Source: Talpa occidentalis
Taxonomy: Eukaryota > Chordata > Mammalia > Eulipotyphla > Talpidae
Direction: 5' to 3'
DNA: 64,000 bases
Assembly (NCBI RefSeq): GCF_014898055.3
Contig: NW_023601754.1
Location: 44,943,013 to 45,007,012 of the forward strand
Shown: piece after piece, positions 1-13,500 of the stretch
How positions within the stretch are numbered: the stretch's first letter is position 1
How the letters are laid out: every line of letters begins with the position of its first letter
The notes under the pieces: generated by a model
What the model saw: only the letters and a program-made list of their open reading frames with translations
Databases searched by the model: none
Told to the model about the DNA's origin: nothing
Position numbers and translations under genes: made by a program

Positions 1-83
1 ACCCACCCAGGCAGAGCTGGGGACTCCTTCCCCTGTGCCACGTACCCTCAATAGTCAGCACAGCACCCATCTTACTCCAAAGG

Positions 84-1168
84 TTTATTGAGACAAGTTT
101 CACATACGAGTCCTGGGCAGAGGGAATGGGGCTTATAAACAGGAACCAGGAAGGGGGCCCGAGGGCACAGGGTGGAACCCAGAAAAGAGTGAAATAAATA
201 GAGGGCGAGAGCGGAGGGCAGGAGAGGAGACCGACAGACTATCACACAGTGATAACATGGGGGACGGGGCTCCATTAAAATCCCATTTATTTATACAGAT
301 ATACAGGGAGTACTGGAGGGTCCGGGGACGCCACCCCACCCTCCGTGCCCCAGGGAGGAGCAAGAGAAGGCCATTTCTCCCATCGGGCAAGCCCACGGAG
401 GGCTGCCTCGGGAGCTGGGGCCCTGCCGGCTTCCCAGGCAGTTACTGGCCCGGAGGCGCTGGGTAGTGTGTAGAGGGACTCGAGGGGAGAGCAGTGGACC
501 ACAGGTGCCTCTGGGGCGAATCAGGCCCCACACCCCACCAAGGACAGCCCGTGGTTCAACTGGCCCAAGGTTCCCCACAGTCCCCGTGCATGGTGGCTGG
601 GGTTCCTCCCAGCACAGCTCCCACCCCGGTCCAGGACGATGGAGAGCTCAGAGAGCCTGGCACCTTCTGGCATCTTGGAAAAGCTGACCCCTAAGGACAC
701 CCAGCCTTGACGTGCTGGCCCAGGAAGGCAGCTCAGAGACCAGGAGCGGGTGTCCCGCGCGGACTCTCCCAGGGGCCATCCTGGAGGGTGCGTCCTGGGG
801 GAGGCTGCGTCCCAAACTGCCTTCTTGGGGAAGGACTCTTAGCACCACCAGGCCCCAGGCCAGCAGGAAGAGGCGGAGCGACCTGCGTGACAGGGAAGGA
901 GGCTGGACCACCACCTCCACAAACCGGTCCCCACGTACAAGGGGTCAGGTGGCGCCTGGGGCCCTCCAGGTCTCCTCCTCTGAAAGCCCAGGGTGCCCCA
1001 ACTGCAGCTGTGCTATGGGACGTTGCACCCTCCGCTGGGGGCAGGGGAAGCAAGGTGTTTCTGCCCTGCCAGGTCAAGACCCCCATCCACCCAGCTTCTC
1101 ACCTCAGTCCCAGCCGCCCAGCCCCGCTCCCCAGCCAGCTCGGTGACCAAGGCGGGGCCAGGCGGGCA
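84..1168 (-). other. STRN4: STRN4 3' UTR with two candidate poly(A) signals
   Basis: No coding exon is seen downstream of the STRN4 stop. On the minus strand AATAAA occurs at 286-291 and again at 84-89; the latter is followed by a G/T-rich stretch that could serve as the downstream element. Which signal is used cannot be told from sequence. PRKD2 is expected beyond the left edge from human gene order, but none of it is seen in bases 1-83. Confidence 0.6.
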
Positions 1169-3530
1169 TCATACGAAGACCTTGGCCAGGGCATCGGCGC
1201 CAGCACTGGCAATGAGGGCCTTGCTGGGGTGGCAGGCGACGGCGTGGATGGCCTCCTCGTGCTTCTTGCGGTGGGCCGTGATCTCCTGCACGCACGTCTT
1301 GTTGTCCAGGCTCCACAGGCGCAGAGAGCAGTCATGGCCTACGCAGGGGGACGCGCAGGGGGTGCTGTCACCAGACACCCCTGGGGGCCCCGCCTCCTCA
1401 CTCAGACCCATCCCAGGAAGTGCCTCAGCTGGGCAGGGGCTCCATCCTCTTCTCTGCCCCCTTCTGCCCAGTGACCTCGGCCATAAGCCTGCAAGGAACC
1501 TTCTGTCCCCGCCGTCATTTCCATCTAGTCTGCAAGTATTTACCAGGGACGTGGGGCGGGGAGGGGGGGGGAGGCGCGCAGAGAATGGAACAGGCCAATC
1601 TCCCTGCCCCTTGGTGTTGCCACTCACGGGTGGTGGGGGAGGGGAGACAGTAAACAAGAAAACGAGTAACTCAGGTGGTCAGGTGAGTGAAGGCAGAATG
1701 GCCAAAGGAGTGTGGGAGGAGCCTTTTAGGCTGGGGGGAAAATGTGACCGCAACCACCACATGGGAGAAGAGGTGGAACAGGACGCCAGAGACTGGAATG
1801 GCTTTGGGGGCTCTGGCCACAGGGGATGAGGGGGTGTGGGGGTTGGGGGTTTGACTTGTGCTTGAGAAGTCAGGCGGGTGCTGGTGCTCTGCCCACCCCT
1901 GTCCTGAGTGCCAGAGTGAGCAGCTACATGACCTCATGATCACCCCTCCACCGTGCTCCCTGGAAACAGCGGCTCTGGGGGCGCTGGCTGCAAGCCCACT
2001 GGGCCCTCTCCATCCCTGCACACACCTGCTCCCTGACAACCTACATGGGGCCTGCCAAGGTCAGTGGGGTATGTGGAAGCCCCTTCTCCCTATGGTGGGC
2101 TCATGGGGTCAGGCCTCCCCTCCCCAGGCTGCCAGCACGTACCCTTCACCCCCTCTTCCATCCAAGTCCCACCCCAATGCTGAAAATCCTTACGGGGACC
2201 AAGAGTCCAAACCCTACAACCCACGAGGCTGTGAGAGGGAGCTGTGTGGCTTCTCTCTGCCCCTCCTCCTACCTGCCCCCCAGGACACGTGCAGGCTAGG
2301 CAGACCTGACCCTGTGCTGCGCGCAGGTGCGTGGGGCTGCTGTCTCCACGGTGACGTTACTCCACCCACCAAGAAGCTCTGGCCCCTGCTGGTAAACTTT
2401 CCCACCACCCCTAGCGGTAGAGGGCCCCCAGAGCACCCACTCGGGGCCAGTGCCCAGGTCTCTTTCTTAGGAGCCAGGAGGGCCCCAACTTACTTCCTGA
2501 CACCAAGAATACGCCATTGGGGTCGACGGCTAGGCAGGTGACCGCGTCCAGGTGGGCAACCATGGAGTGCACCGATTTCCCTGGAGGTGGGGAGGGCAGG
2601 TTGTTTTCCAGTCTGAGCACCACCTGATCTGAGTAGGTGGGGATGCTCCAACAGGACGACCTGGGGTTCTGCCCTCTGAGATGGTTCACCCCTGGCCTCC
2701 GTGAGCACAGGTGGGTGGGCTGAAGGGGCTGGGCGGGAAGGCTGGGGCTCACCTGTTCGATTGTCCAGGAAGCGGATGCCTCTGTCGTCGTGGGCAGTGA
2801 TGGTGAGGGGCTGATTTGGATGACTCACCACCTGGTTGATCTGAGTGGGACCTGGACGGAAACGGGGGAAATCAGGGAGACCGGGACAAAGGCAAGAGGA
2901 GAACCTCAATCTCCAAAGCCTTGCCCTGTGCCTGGATGGTAGGAGGACACCAGAGCTCCATCTGTCCGACCAGCACTGTGCCCTCGTCAGGGTGGGAAGG
3001 AGCTGCTGGACATGGACATGTGCTGCCTGCCCCACCAGGCAGGCCCTGGCCATCTTCCCTCTCAGCCCTCCCAAGACACTGCTGTCTGTCTGGGCAGTGC
3101 CTAAGCCTTATCTGCTTCCTGCTCAGAGCCCCAAGGGGGTAGGGGAGCCACCTTCAGCTGACTGGGCACCAGTCACCAAAGCCACAGGAGGAAATGGGGC
3201 ATTCAGATCCCAGCCTCTGGCAGGGCTTCTTACCGCTGCTCCCCCGGGACTCCAGCGTGAGGAGGGCGCTGCCAGTCTCTAAGTCATACAAGACGGTGTC
3301 ACCAGAGCGGAAGGAGGCCACGATGTGGGCAGGCTCGGTGCTGGTGAAGGCCACTGAGGTGGGGATGCTGTGATCTGAGGGCAGAGGGGAGAGAGGAAAG
3401 CTGCCTAACAGAGCGGGTCCTGCCCTGAGGGCGGGCCCTCGAAACCAGTCACCCTGGCCTGGGCCTCCAGCTCTGCCGGGCGCCTGTGTGAGCTCACCGC
3501 TGGCTGTGGGGAAGGTGCAGAGGCAGGCAG

Positions 3531-3569
<39 letters not shown>

Positions 3570-5497
3570 GGTCCCAGATGCGGACGGTGCCGTCGGCTGA
3601 GCAGGAAGCCAGGCGCTGGGAGGTGGGACTGAAGGCCAGACCCCACACAGCATCCGCGTGGCCCTCCAGGACGTGGCTCAGTACACTGGGGTCTGTACCC
3701 ACCGAAAGGAGGAAGTGGCTGGGTCAGGGCTGCCTGTCCATCCTGAAAGGCCAGAGCACCAGCCCTGCCCACACCTTGGCGGCAGGGCTGACGCTGCGCA
3801 GCCAGAATCCTCGTGCCCTAAGAACCGCCACCCCTGGGACCTGTGCCCAGAAGCTGCTCACTGCTGTCCACTAGCCCTTCTGGGAACATTCTGGGGGACT
3901 GATGGTACCCCAGAAATGGACTCTCCAGAGGGTAAAGATTTCCCTCTGTTTACTGCTGTGCCCCCAGGGCCCAGAGTAGTATCTGGCAGAAAGTAAACAC
4001 CTGAGATGTACTTCTCAGCACTCAGTTCTGGGGCAAAGAAACAGGTGGCTCTGTGGTCAGGGGACCCTGTGCAGCCTGGCCCCGGCGAGTGGCCCTGCCC
4101 TCCGTCCAAGTGTTCTCTGACCGAAGCCCGGTCCCCCCAAAGTCCTCTAGCTGTTTCCACCATGCCTCCGTGTCACTGAATCCACATGGGGGGCTCTGGT
4201 CAGGCCCGGCCAACACCCACTGGCCCTTGACCTTTCACAGGGTGAGGCACTTCTCCAGAAAACTACATGTTCCTGAACTCTGCCACGACAGCATGGCGCA
4301 GTGTATGAGATCAAAAGGCTCCTCGTGAGACGGGCAGGGATAGGCCCTGAGGAGAAGAGTCTGCTCACTTCTGCATTCAGCTCTTGGAGGCACCCAAGCT
4401 GAAGAGCAAACTCTCCACAACCTGCTCACTCACCTCTCTGCCCCACTCAATACACCGTGCCCCACACCCTGAGCACGTGTCCCCTTGGCATGTGCCGGTG
4501 ACGCGCTGACTCTGAGTGGGCTCAGTCACCGGCTTGGTCACTGGCTACTCCATGAGGCCTGCCCCTCTGTTGCACTCTAGCCTCATCTTATCCCCCCTCA
4601 CCACAGGCTGAGCCACACCGGCCCACGCTGGGCCCGACAGCAGCCTTGGTGCCCCTCCCTGCACCTATGTTGCTAGGCACGGTGTGGTCTGATGGAGTGG
4701 AAGGGCCCCAGCAGGTGCGGATGAGGGAAGAGGAGGGGGGCGGGGCCTGTCCTCACCATAACCATCGTAAGGGTCCATGTTGAGGTCTGGAATCTTCCAG
4801 CTGTGGATGCGGGCATCAGCCCCACCACTGTAACAGTATTCACTGTTGCTGCCCATGGTCACTGCCAACACAGGGCCCCTGGAGGACACAGAGGGTGGGG
4901 GCAGGGATAGAGAACTCGGTGCTCACCCCTCCTGCTGCCCTCTCCCCCAAACCTTCAAGTCAGCATTTAGGATGCTTCCGGCCCAAAGGAATTCAGCGCC
5001 AGGGCTCTAGGGGTGCCACGAGGCAAGCTGTCTGGCCCTTGCCGTCCCCACCCCCTTGTCATCTTCCTCCTCCAAGGGGCTGTGCTGAGAATCAGGAAGG
5101 GTCTGGAAGGGCCTCAGAGCCCTTCTGCTGCCCCGCCTCCTGCCATGATTCCCTGGGATGGCGGTGGGCTGACAGCCTCCTTACCTGTGAGCCCGGAAGG
5201 CATGGATAGGTTCCACATCTAGTGCAGCATTCCTAGGGAGAGAAAGAGGAGCCAGATGTCACCGAGCCTCCCCTACCCATCACCCTGCCCTGTGCCCCAC
5301 CCCTGTGGCCGTGGCCCTCACTTTTTGGCCGAGACGGCCTTCTGCAGGTTCCAGAGCTTGAGGGTGCCATCTTCCGAGGCGGTGAGCAACGCTGACTGGC
5401 TGTGGTGGAAAGCCAGAGAGCGGATGCCATCGTAGTGTGAGCGCAGGGTGAACTTGGGGTTCCAGGTCTTCTTAAAGGCATCCTTGCTATCAGACAG
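1169..5497 (-). CDS. STRN4: STRN4 coding exons 10-17 (WD40 propeller)
   Basis: Exons: 10 5322-5497, 11 5185-5232, 12 4757-4878, 13 3498-3692, 14 3234-3374, 15 2753-2851, 16 2494-2580, 17 1169-1338. Together they encode the WD40 repeats. Exon 10 begins [16 protein letters not shown] and contains the blade [11 protein letters not shown]. Exon 13 contains [10 protein letters not shown] followed at once by the polyserine loop. Exon 17 runs [10 protein letters not shown] to the terminal ALAKVFV and the TGA at 1169-1171. Introns are short (roughly 100-1200 nt), except the 2.2-kb intron between exons 9 and 10 (5498-7702). Confidence 0.96.
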
Positions 5498-7475
5498 CTG
5501 GAGGGGCGGAGGGGAGCTGCCTCAGTGTCTTCCCGTCCAGCCCGCCAGTCCCACAGATATGATGCCAGCGCCGGCACCCAGGACCCCAAGGACTCGTCTT
5601 TTTCTGGCTCAGAGCCCTGGGGAACAGCCTCACAAAATGGGCCTCCCATTGACGCTCTCCCCTTCCTCGTCTCTCACTCAACAAGTTCCTACAACATGTG
5701 GGGACTGGGTGAGCAAAGGTGAGCAGGAACCCTTGGGCTCCCCCAGTTCAGAGGGGCCAGGGAGACGATCAGATCATCCTACTAGCGCACACGACTACAC
5801 ACTCCTGGCACGGGGGGCGGGAAGGGTGGCGGGGGGTAACTGGCAGCCTGCCCTCCTCTGTGGGGTCCACAAGGCTTTCCTGGGGGAATGACAAATCAGC
5901 AGGACCAGGTAAGGAGAGGGACGGAGGAGGGAAACTGCGTAACCAAACCGACCTGCGGCAGGAGGCAGCTAGGAAGCAGAAAGGGGGGTGGGGGTGGGCA
6001 GACGAGGGCAGAGAGGCCACCCTGGAGAGCCAGCTTCAGCAAATCTGCACCTCAACTGAAAAGAAATGGGGAGCAACGGTAGGGCCTGGGGCAGGGGGGA
6101 TGACAGGGCATCGCAGGGGAGGCTGGGATCAAGGGAAGCCCGGGCTGCAGGGAGAGAGGTTAAGAGGTCAAGAGGAAGTCTCAGGGAAACAGGAGGTTCG
6201 CTGGTGCTGGGGACAAGAGCAGAGCGGGCAGGGCTGGGGAGGGGAGTCCAGAGGCCTCTGGGGGCATCTCAGAGACCCCGCACACAGCCTGGGGCATGGT
6301 GGTGCCATCTCCAAGTTGGGGAGCCAGGGAGGGCCCCTCAGAAAAGGTGAGCAAACTGCCATGCAGGCTTCAGTACCTAGACCCCAGATCAATGGGTCTG
6401 CACCTGACCAAGCCCTACACCCCAAGATCTCTGTCCTAAGGGCCCCGCCTCAGTCATCATTCTGCCACAGTTGTTCAGAGCCAGAGAATCTGCCGTCGTC
6501 TGGTTTTCCCTCCCTCAGGGGAGCAAAGGAGCCCAGTGGCAGGGTCATCATGGTCACTGGTCCATCTCAGGCACCAGGGCCTTAGATGGCAGCTGGAGCA
6601 TGGAGGAAACCAGCCTGGTCAGGGGGCTCTGGCCCAGAGTGCAAAGCCTCACAAGCATGTGCTGCCTTCTCCACCCCGAAGCCTCTCTTGCACATGTGGG
6701 CCTGCCCTGGCCCCAGGGCGCACTGGGAAGCAATCCACAATGGGCAGAGACAGAATGAACCAGGACCCTCAAACCTTCTGCTCCGTTCCCGATCTCACCG
6801 GCGTCACCGACCACTTGAGGTCCGGCTGAGAGCGTGGGGTGTGTCCTGCCTCAGGCCCCTCTGGAGGTGCCTGATGTCTAGGGCCCACCATGGGTCTGGT
6901 TCTAAGCACAGAGGCCTCAGGTATCATTCCCTTCCAGTCCCCTGGCACCATCAGGCCCTCACCCCAGACTGGCTCATCTTTTGGCTTCTTTTGGATTGAC
7001 GCCACCTTCTCCGCAAAGGTCAGCTCTGTCCTCCCTCCTGCGCAGACCACGCTGCTGCCAGCCCAGAGCCCCTCTCCTGACACTGTATTTAGACTCAGCC
7101 CTCCAGCACGGAGGGTGGGTGACCTCCCTGACCATGGTGGGTCCTGGACTTGAGGTGCATGCACCAAGGGAGGGAGGGAGTGTGGCCTTGAGAAGCCTGG
7201 CAGCGCAATTAAGATAAGGGCTCCTGGTGGCGCAGGGATTCAAGTCTCAGCGCTATCAAGCTATCCGCAGCCACTGCAGCAGGAGTTCAATACCTGGCCA
7301 GGAAGCTGACCCACATGGCGCAGCAGACCTCTCCTGTCTCCTCGCTGCTTCCCATAGCAGTGGATTCCAGTCAATCTCTTTGTTCTGCTCCCCACTCTGT
7401 CTCTGGTGAATCCTCTCACCCCCCGCCCCCGTACCTCTGGTCTACATCCCAGCTCTTGTATGTATAAATAAAAGT

Positions 7476-7506
<31 letters not shown>

Positions 7507-10500
7507 CAAGGGCTCCAGAGTCTTCCAGGCTCTGTGCTCAGTGATCCTGCAAGTCTACCTGCCCCTCGCTGTAAAACATGGTGGGCTGCTGAACCACCCC
7601 ACATCACCACCGTGCTAAGTGCAGGAGGGAGCTTGGCAAGTGCTGGCCCTGCGAGAGATAGCCGATGGGGACCTGCAGGGGTGGGGCACCCCAAGAACTT
7701 ACATCACAGCTGAGGTCGTTGTCATTGGTGACGGTGAGATCTGCCAAGTCCCCCAGGCTCACCTCCCCGCCCCCGATAGTGTCCATGATGAAAACGTCTG
7801 AGGAGAAGCCAAAGGAACCTGGTAGGGGGAGGGGCAGGAAGGGGCAGAGGGCGCAGGGGGAGAGAGAGAGACAGAAGCCAAGAGAGAGAGATAAGGAGGG
7901 AGGAAGAAAGACAGGGAGAAGATAAGATCAAGAATCACAGCTGGAAAGAAAGAGACAGAGAGAGACAGGCAGACAGACAGGGCAGGACAGACAAAAAGAG
8001 GGAGACAGAGACAGACAGACAGACCAACTTTTGGGACAGGGAGCCTGCAGACTGGAGGCTGGGCCTCGGCCCTGAGGACATAGGAGTCCTGGGCTTAATT
8101 CTGCAGCCTCCCTCTGCCACGGGCCCCGCGGGACTGGACGGGTGGAGGCCTCTTACCTTCATGCGGCCGGGGCTGGGGTGTGCCAGGAGGGGGGCCGGTC
8201 ACTTTAGGGGGCAGCCCATCCACATCCCGTAGGTCAGCCAAAATTCCCTGGAGTTTGACTCGCCGGCTTTCTGCAGGGACAGGACACAGGGCAGAAGTCA
8301 CCCCCCAGTTCAACCCAGCCACATGCATGTGCCGCCTTCTCCACCCCAAAGCCTCTCTTGCACGTATGGGCCTGCCCTGGCCCCAGGGCGCACCAGGAAG
8401 CGATCCGCAATGGGCTGAGACAGAATGAACTGGGACCCTCCGCGGGGCTGTGGGTGAGTTGCTGCCTTGCCGGGGCCTCTGTCTCCACTCAGCCCACACA
8501 ACCCGGGGCCTGGGAGCTCAGAGTCATGGGAGGAAGACGCTCTGCCCCATCTGCTCGCCCCCTCTGGCTGTGAGCAGGTCCTCATCCTGCCCCCTCCCTG
8601 CAGTCCGCCTAGACCTGTACGCTTGTGTGGCAGGCTGGAGGCCTGCTGCAGGAAGAGCCAGGCCTGCCGGCATCCCCATGGGGATTTTCTAGGGAAGGGA
8701 CAAGAGGCCTGGCCACCGTGACTTGGGCCTTCTGTGCTCCTTGGCCACGCTCCTCTCCGGAAGCATATCCGTCCGGTGGAGACATGGACAGGAAACAGCT
8801 GCAGGCAGCTATGTGTGGAAGGGGTAGGACCCAAGATGTCTCCACCACCCTCGGTGAGAAAGGCTGGTCGGAAGAGCCTCAACTCACCCAGTTCGTGATG
8901 GGTCCCGTCTCCGGTGCAACGCCGAGGGTCTGGAGAGCCCTCCCCGTCCTCTCCTGAGCCCAGGAAGTCAAACTCATTGATGGCATCTTCTGAGTCATCT
9001 TCCTCATCCTCGTCCTCCATCTCAGGCACCAGGGCCTTGGATGGAAGCTGGGGCATGGAGGAAACCACCCTGGTCAGGGGGATCTGGCCCAGAGCGCAAG
9101 CCCACCCGGGGCTCTGAGAACAGAGAAACACAGTGTTCCTGGCCCGGGTCTCGCCCAGCTTTGCCCTCCTTAGACCAATGCAGCATAGAAACCAGCTCCC
9201 TGGGGATGCCCAGTGCTCCCCCTGCTGGGAATTTTCATGAACTGCAGACTGAGAGGGCCAGGGATGGGAGTCAGCTCCCCAGCCTGACATTCGAAACCCG
9301 TTCCTCCTCCACCTGTAGCTATGATGCCCCCCCCAGCGGTTGCACACCATTCCCCACCCCAGCATAGTACTTCTCATGAAGAAAAGTGGGATTTCCTACT
9401 TGGGGTGAGATACATTTGTGTTTAAAGTGGCATACAAAGCAAGAGGGCCAGATCCGCACATGGCAGCAGCAGTAACACTGGTCGAACCCTGAGCCAGTCT
9501 CCATGCACCAGACACTGAACGAGCGCCTCCTGCCTCATCACTACCCCGCAGTGGTCACTACTCTTCCACATGTGCAGGAGGGGACTAAGGCTGAGCAGCG
9601 TGAAGATCCTGCTGCAGGTCACCAGGTCCAAGGCATGCCTGATGGTCAGGGAGTGCTGCCCGGGCCCCCAGCCATATCCACTGGCTGGACCTCTGTCCTC
9701 AGACAACAAGCATGCGCTGCTGTGAGCGAGCGCAGCTGCACGGTCCCTCCCCAGACAGTGCTGAGTTCCCTCAGTCCTCTTCACGGAAGCAGCAGCACAA
9801 GCCTGTCTCCTGACTCCCCGACCCGTACACTCAGGAGCTTCCACACCGACACCTTGAACACACAGCCTGGCAAAGTGGCTCGTGCCGAAGGCCCTGTACC
9901 CTCTTATGGCTAAGCAGCACTACGTTTCCCCCAAAGAACCGTCCAGGGTTTGGGAACTTGGAACCTCCAAATCTGCACCTAGATGGCTCAAGAGTGTTCT
10001 AGAATTATCAAAGGCAATCTTGGGGGACTCCCCGGTGGTGCAGCAATTGAGCACTGGGTGGCCAAGCTGCCCGCAGCCTCTGCAGCGCCAATTCGTTCCC
10101 CAGCCACCGGGTGAGGGTCCCACATGGCGCGCAGACCTCTCCTGCCGCACCTGCTGCTCCCCTCAGCAGTGTATTTCGTCAGTCTGCCTGTTCTGTTCCC
10201 TGCTCTGGCTCTGGTGAATTCTCTCACCCTCCTGCGCTCCTGACTGTACCCAGTGCTTGTATAAATAAATAAATAAATCTTTAAAAAAAAAAAAAAAAAG
10301 GCAATCTTGGTATTTGAACTTAGTCCACCCACCAAGCCCTGGGATCTGGGTGACCACTCACTCAACTAGCATCTCTTTGGGGTAGAAGGAGCCTGGCTGC
10401 ATCCTGGGCATCCATGGGGCCAGCCTCTGCCTGACTGTGAACTCCTGGGGGACAGGGCCCCCTACCCTCCCACAGGCCCATTACCTTAAGCTAGGTCAGG

Positions 10501-13500
10501 AAGGTAAGACTTTGAGGCAACACCTCTCAGGCATCATGAGAGGCTAGTCTCTGGCTGCATGGGAGGAGCAGAGGTGTGGGAGCCGGCGCCTTCCTCTGCC
10601 CTTCCTGGAAACTTCAGGTTTAGGGTGACACAGTATGGCGGGGAGGCCAGGGCCGGGGCTCTACAGGAGTGGGGGCCATGATGGGAGCGCTGATGGGCCC
10701 ACGAGAGGGCCCAGCACAAGCACATCTGCCTGGGACAAGCAGAGCCGCTACTGCTCACCGCGCTGCTGAGAGCCGCCGAGGGCTTTCCGTGCGTAAACTC
10801 CTTTTAATTAAATGCTCGATCATCCAGAAACAGGAATTACTGTGGAAACGGAAGCTAAGACAAAGAGAACCACGTGCCCAAACCAGGCGGCCAGCCAGCG
10901 GTCACTCCGGCGTCACAGGAGGCCATGCATGTCTGGGTTCCCACCTCCTAAGCCTCACTGCAGGTTTGCTGTGTGGAGATGGGGCCTGTGAAGGCGCAAG
11001 GCCCCCACAGGGGCAGCCACAGGACAGCAGGATGAGAGTGGTGACAAGCAACGGCATAAGAAGTCAGCGATGGTCCGGATGGGAGGAGCAGAGAGGAGTG
11101 GGCTAGTCTCTGAGACGTGGCTGAGGTAAGACCTCAAAAGAGCATGAAACCCCTACAACTGCAGGTGGGATCAGGCAATCTGGACACAGGAGTAGTACCA
11201 CAGGGCCCAGGCTCAGAGGCACCTGGCATTCCCTTCACCCCAATTCCTGCATTCTGCGTATCCCCTCCACTCAGAGTGCTCACAGAGCACCTCACCTGGG
11301 GGGCCCAGTGCTGAGTCACCTGGGAACACAGGTGACCCAGCAGAGGCCAGTGCAGGCTGCACAGAGCCCCCTGATCAGAAAGGGAGGAGGGGTCCGGCTC
11401 AGGACAGGGGACCTCAGGGGAGACGCCAGACCCTGTGGGGAAGGGAAGCAAGGGCCAGTCCGAAGACAACTGGAGGAGCGTCTGAAGTGGGGCCGAAGGA
11501 GGGAAGGAGTTCTGTGGGGAGACCAGGTTACAGAATTCTGTAGGCTGCCTGCCGCAGATCCCCCCTTGTGGGGGCATGTCCCGCCCTCTGCCGGTGACCA
11601 CTCACAAGTCGACTGCCAGCCACGAGCTCCTCTACACTGGGGACTACACCTGTGTGCCCCCGTCCTGCTGCTGGCACAGAGCAGGTGCATGAAAGCCCAA
11701 ATGGATGCTCAGTGGACAGACACGCCCACGGCATGTCAGGACGTGCTGCCACGCCAGACCAAGCTGCCATCCACACTGTACCCCTTGGGCACCGCTGGCA
11801 GACTGTACCTTCACATCCTACGCAGCCCCACTGGGCCCCAAAATGGCACCAGGCTGAGCCCCCCGTCCCACCCAGGCTGAACGCAGGGCCCAGTCACACC
11901 CTTCAATTTATAAACCTCACAGAGAACCCACCCCCCACACCCTGTCAGGATGCCGGGGAGAGAACAGCGAGAAGACACAGTCCCAGCCTGGCGCTCACTA
12001 TCAGGGGATTGGAGCCCAGGCATCCCACACGTTGTCCAAGCGGACCTGCCGGGCTGGAGAGTGCGCCGCGGGGCGCTGGTGCAGGCCTTTACAGAGCCCA
12101 GAAAAGACGCCTGGAGCTGGAAGAGGGAGGACGGAGGAAGTGGCATGGGGGAGTCCAGGACACTGGTGTGGCCCTGACAGTGAAGACCAGGCGCCTCTAA
12201 AAGGGACAGAGGTGCCAAGTGTGGCCCCAGGCCCTACCCACAGAGGCGTGCTGAGGCTGATGCGCAGAACAGGGGTCCACGTGGAGAAGGGGCAGAGGAA
12301 GGGCACAACTTGGGGCCCAGCTCACCTTCACACGCTGCTTCTTGTGCTGCACACTGTCCAGCTCGTCGTCCTCATCACTGTCCTCCTCCTCGCAGTTCTG
12401 CAGGAAGGTGATCTGCTCCAGCACCGAGCCGCCCAGGCGCTCTTTGCCATCTTTGCCCGCCGCATTCCTGTCCACAACAGCAGGGCAGAGGGCACATTAT
12501 TCCTGCCAGGTGACAAAGCCCACATAGGAGGGCACTACAGTATGCTGGCCAGAGGCTGGACCCAGCTCTCGGGGGACTGAGCCCACTCTGGCCCAGGGAG
12601 CCTTGACTGATCCCTAGAGGCCCGGGTCCCACCCTCTGCTCCAGAGTCAACTCAAACCCTCATTTGGCCCATGACAGAGCCCAACTCCTCATTGAACCAG
12701 GAACACTGCGGTCTAAAGAGCCTTCAGCCTTGACCACACATTTCCCTTATGTGCCAAGTCAGAAGAAAAGCTGGACAGAAGTGCTGCTGACTCGACAGCT
12801 TTGTCCCTGAGGTCCTGGTCAAACCACCAGTGCAGGTCAGGCAAGTGGCAGAGACTACCCCCAGGCGCGGGACAGGTTGCTCCTCAAAGGCAGGCCCACG
12901 GCCATCCTAGCAGGGACTCCCCCAGCAACTGGGTTTCCTGTTTCCACCTCCTGGCCCTCTGTTCAATGCCTCCAGCTGGATGGCCGGTTCTAGCAAAGGG
13001 GCTATTTGCCTACTCCCACTCCAGGGGAGGAAAGAGGGAAGGACTCCAAAGCTCAAATGAATGCAAACATCCTCCTTTACTGCCAGTGGGTTGGTGCTCC
13101 GGAAAGCTGTCAACTGCCAGGGCGCAGGGTAGAGACCTGACCTCTGGCTGCTGGCCACCCCTCCTCCCCCACAGCTCCTCTCTTGGGTTCAGCCGCGCAG
13201 CATCCTCAGGTTTGCTCCCAGCACTGGCTGCAGGCTCAGCCTCCTCTGTTCCTCTGGGCCCCCCTAAGCCAGGGACTCCATCCTTGGATTTCCTCTGTGA
13301 CACTTACACTCTTCCCAGAGTCCCTCGGCTTTCAGAGATTGTCTGCAAGTGGCAGAACCAGGGAGTCTGGCAGTCAAATGCCTGCCCCCCAGCTCCGGGC
13401 TGGCGGCTCCACACCCTAGGGTGCAGGGAAAGGTGTCATCACAGCACCTCACACTTCACCTGTCCGGAACAGGCCCTCACAAACCACTTCTCACCTTCTC

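Noticed and set aside
8310..9377. 355-codon minus-strand open frame in the STRN4 exon 7 region
   Set aside because: Only 8888-9047 is coding. The rest is intron that happens to stay open, and splice sites on both sides fit the shorter exon.
10024..10110. Possible tRNA genes at SINE heads
   Set aside because: A- and B-box-like motifs are present, but no acceptor stem or complete cloverleaf can be drawn. They are SINE promoters.
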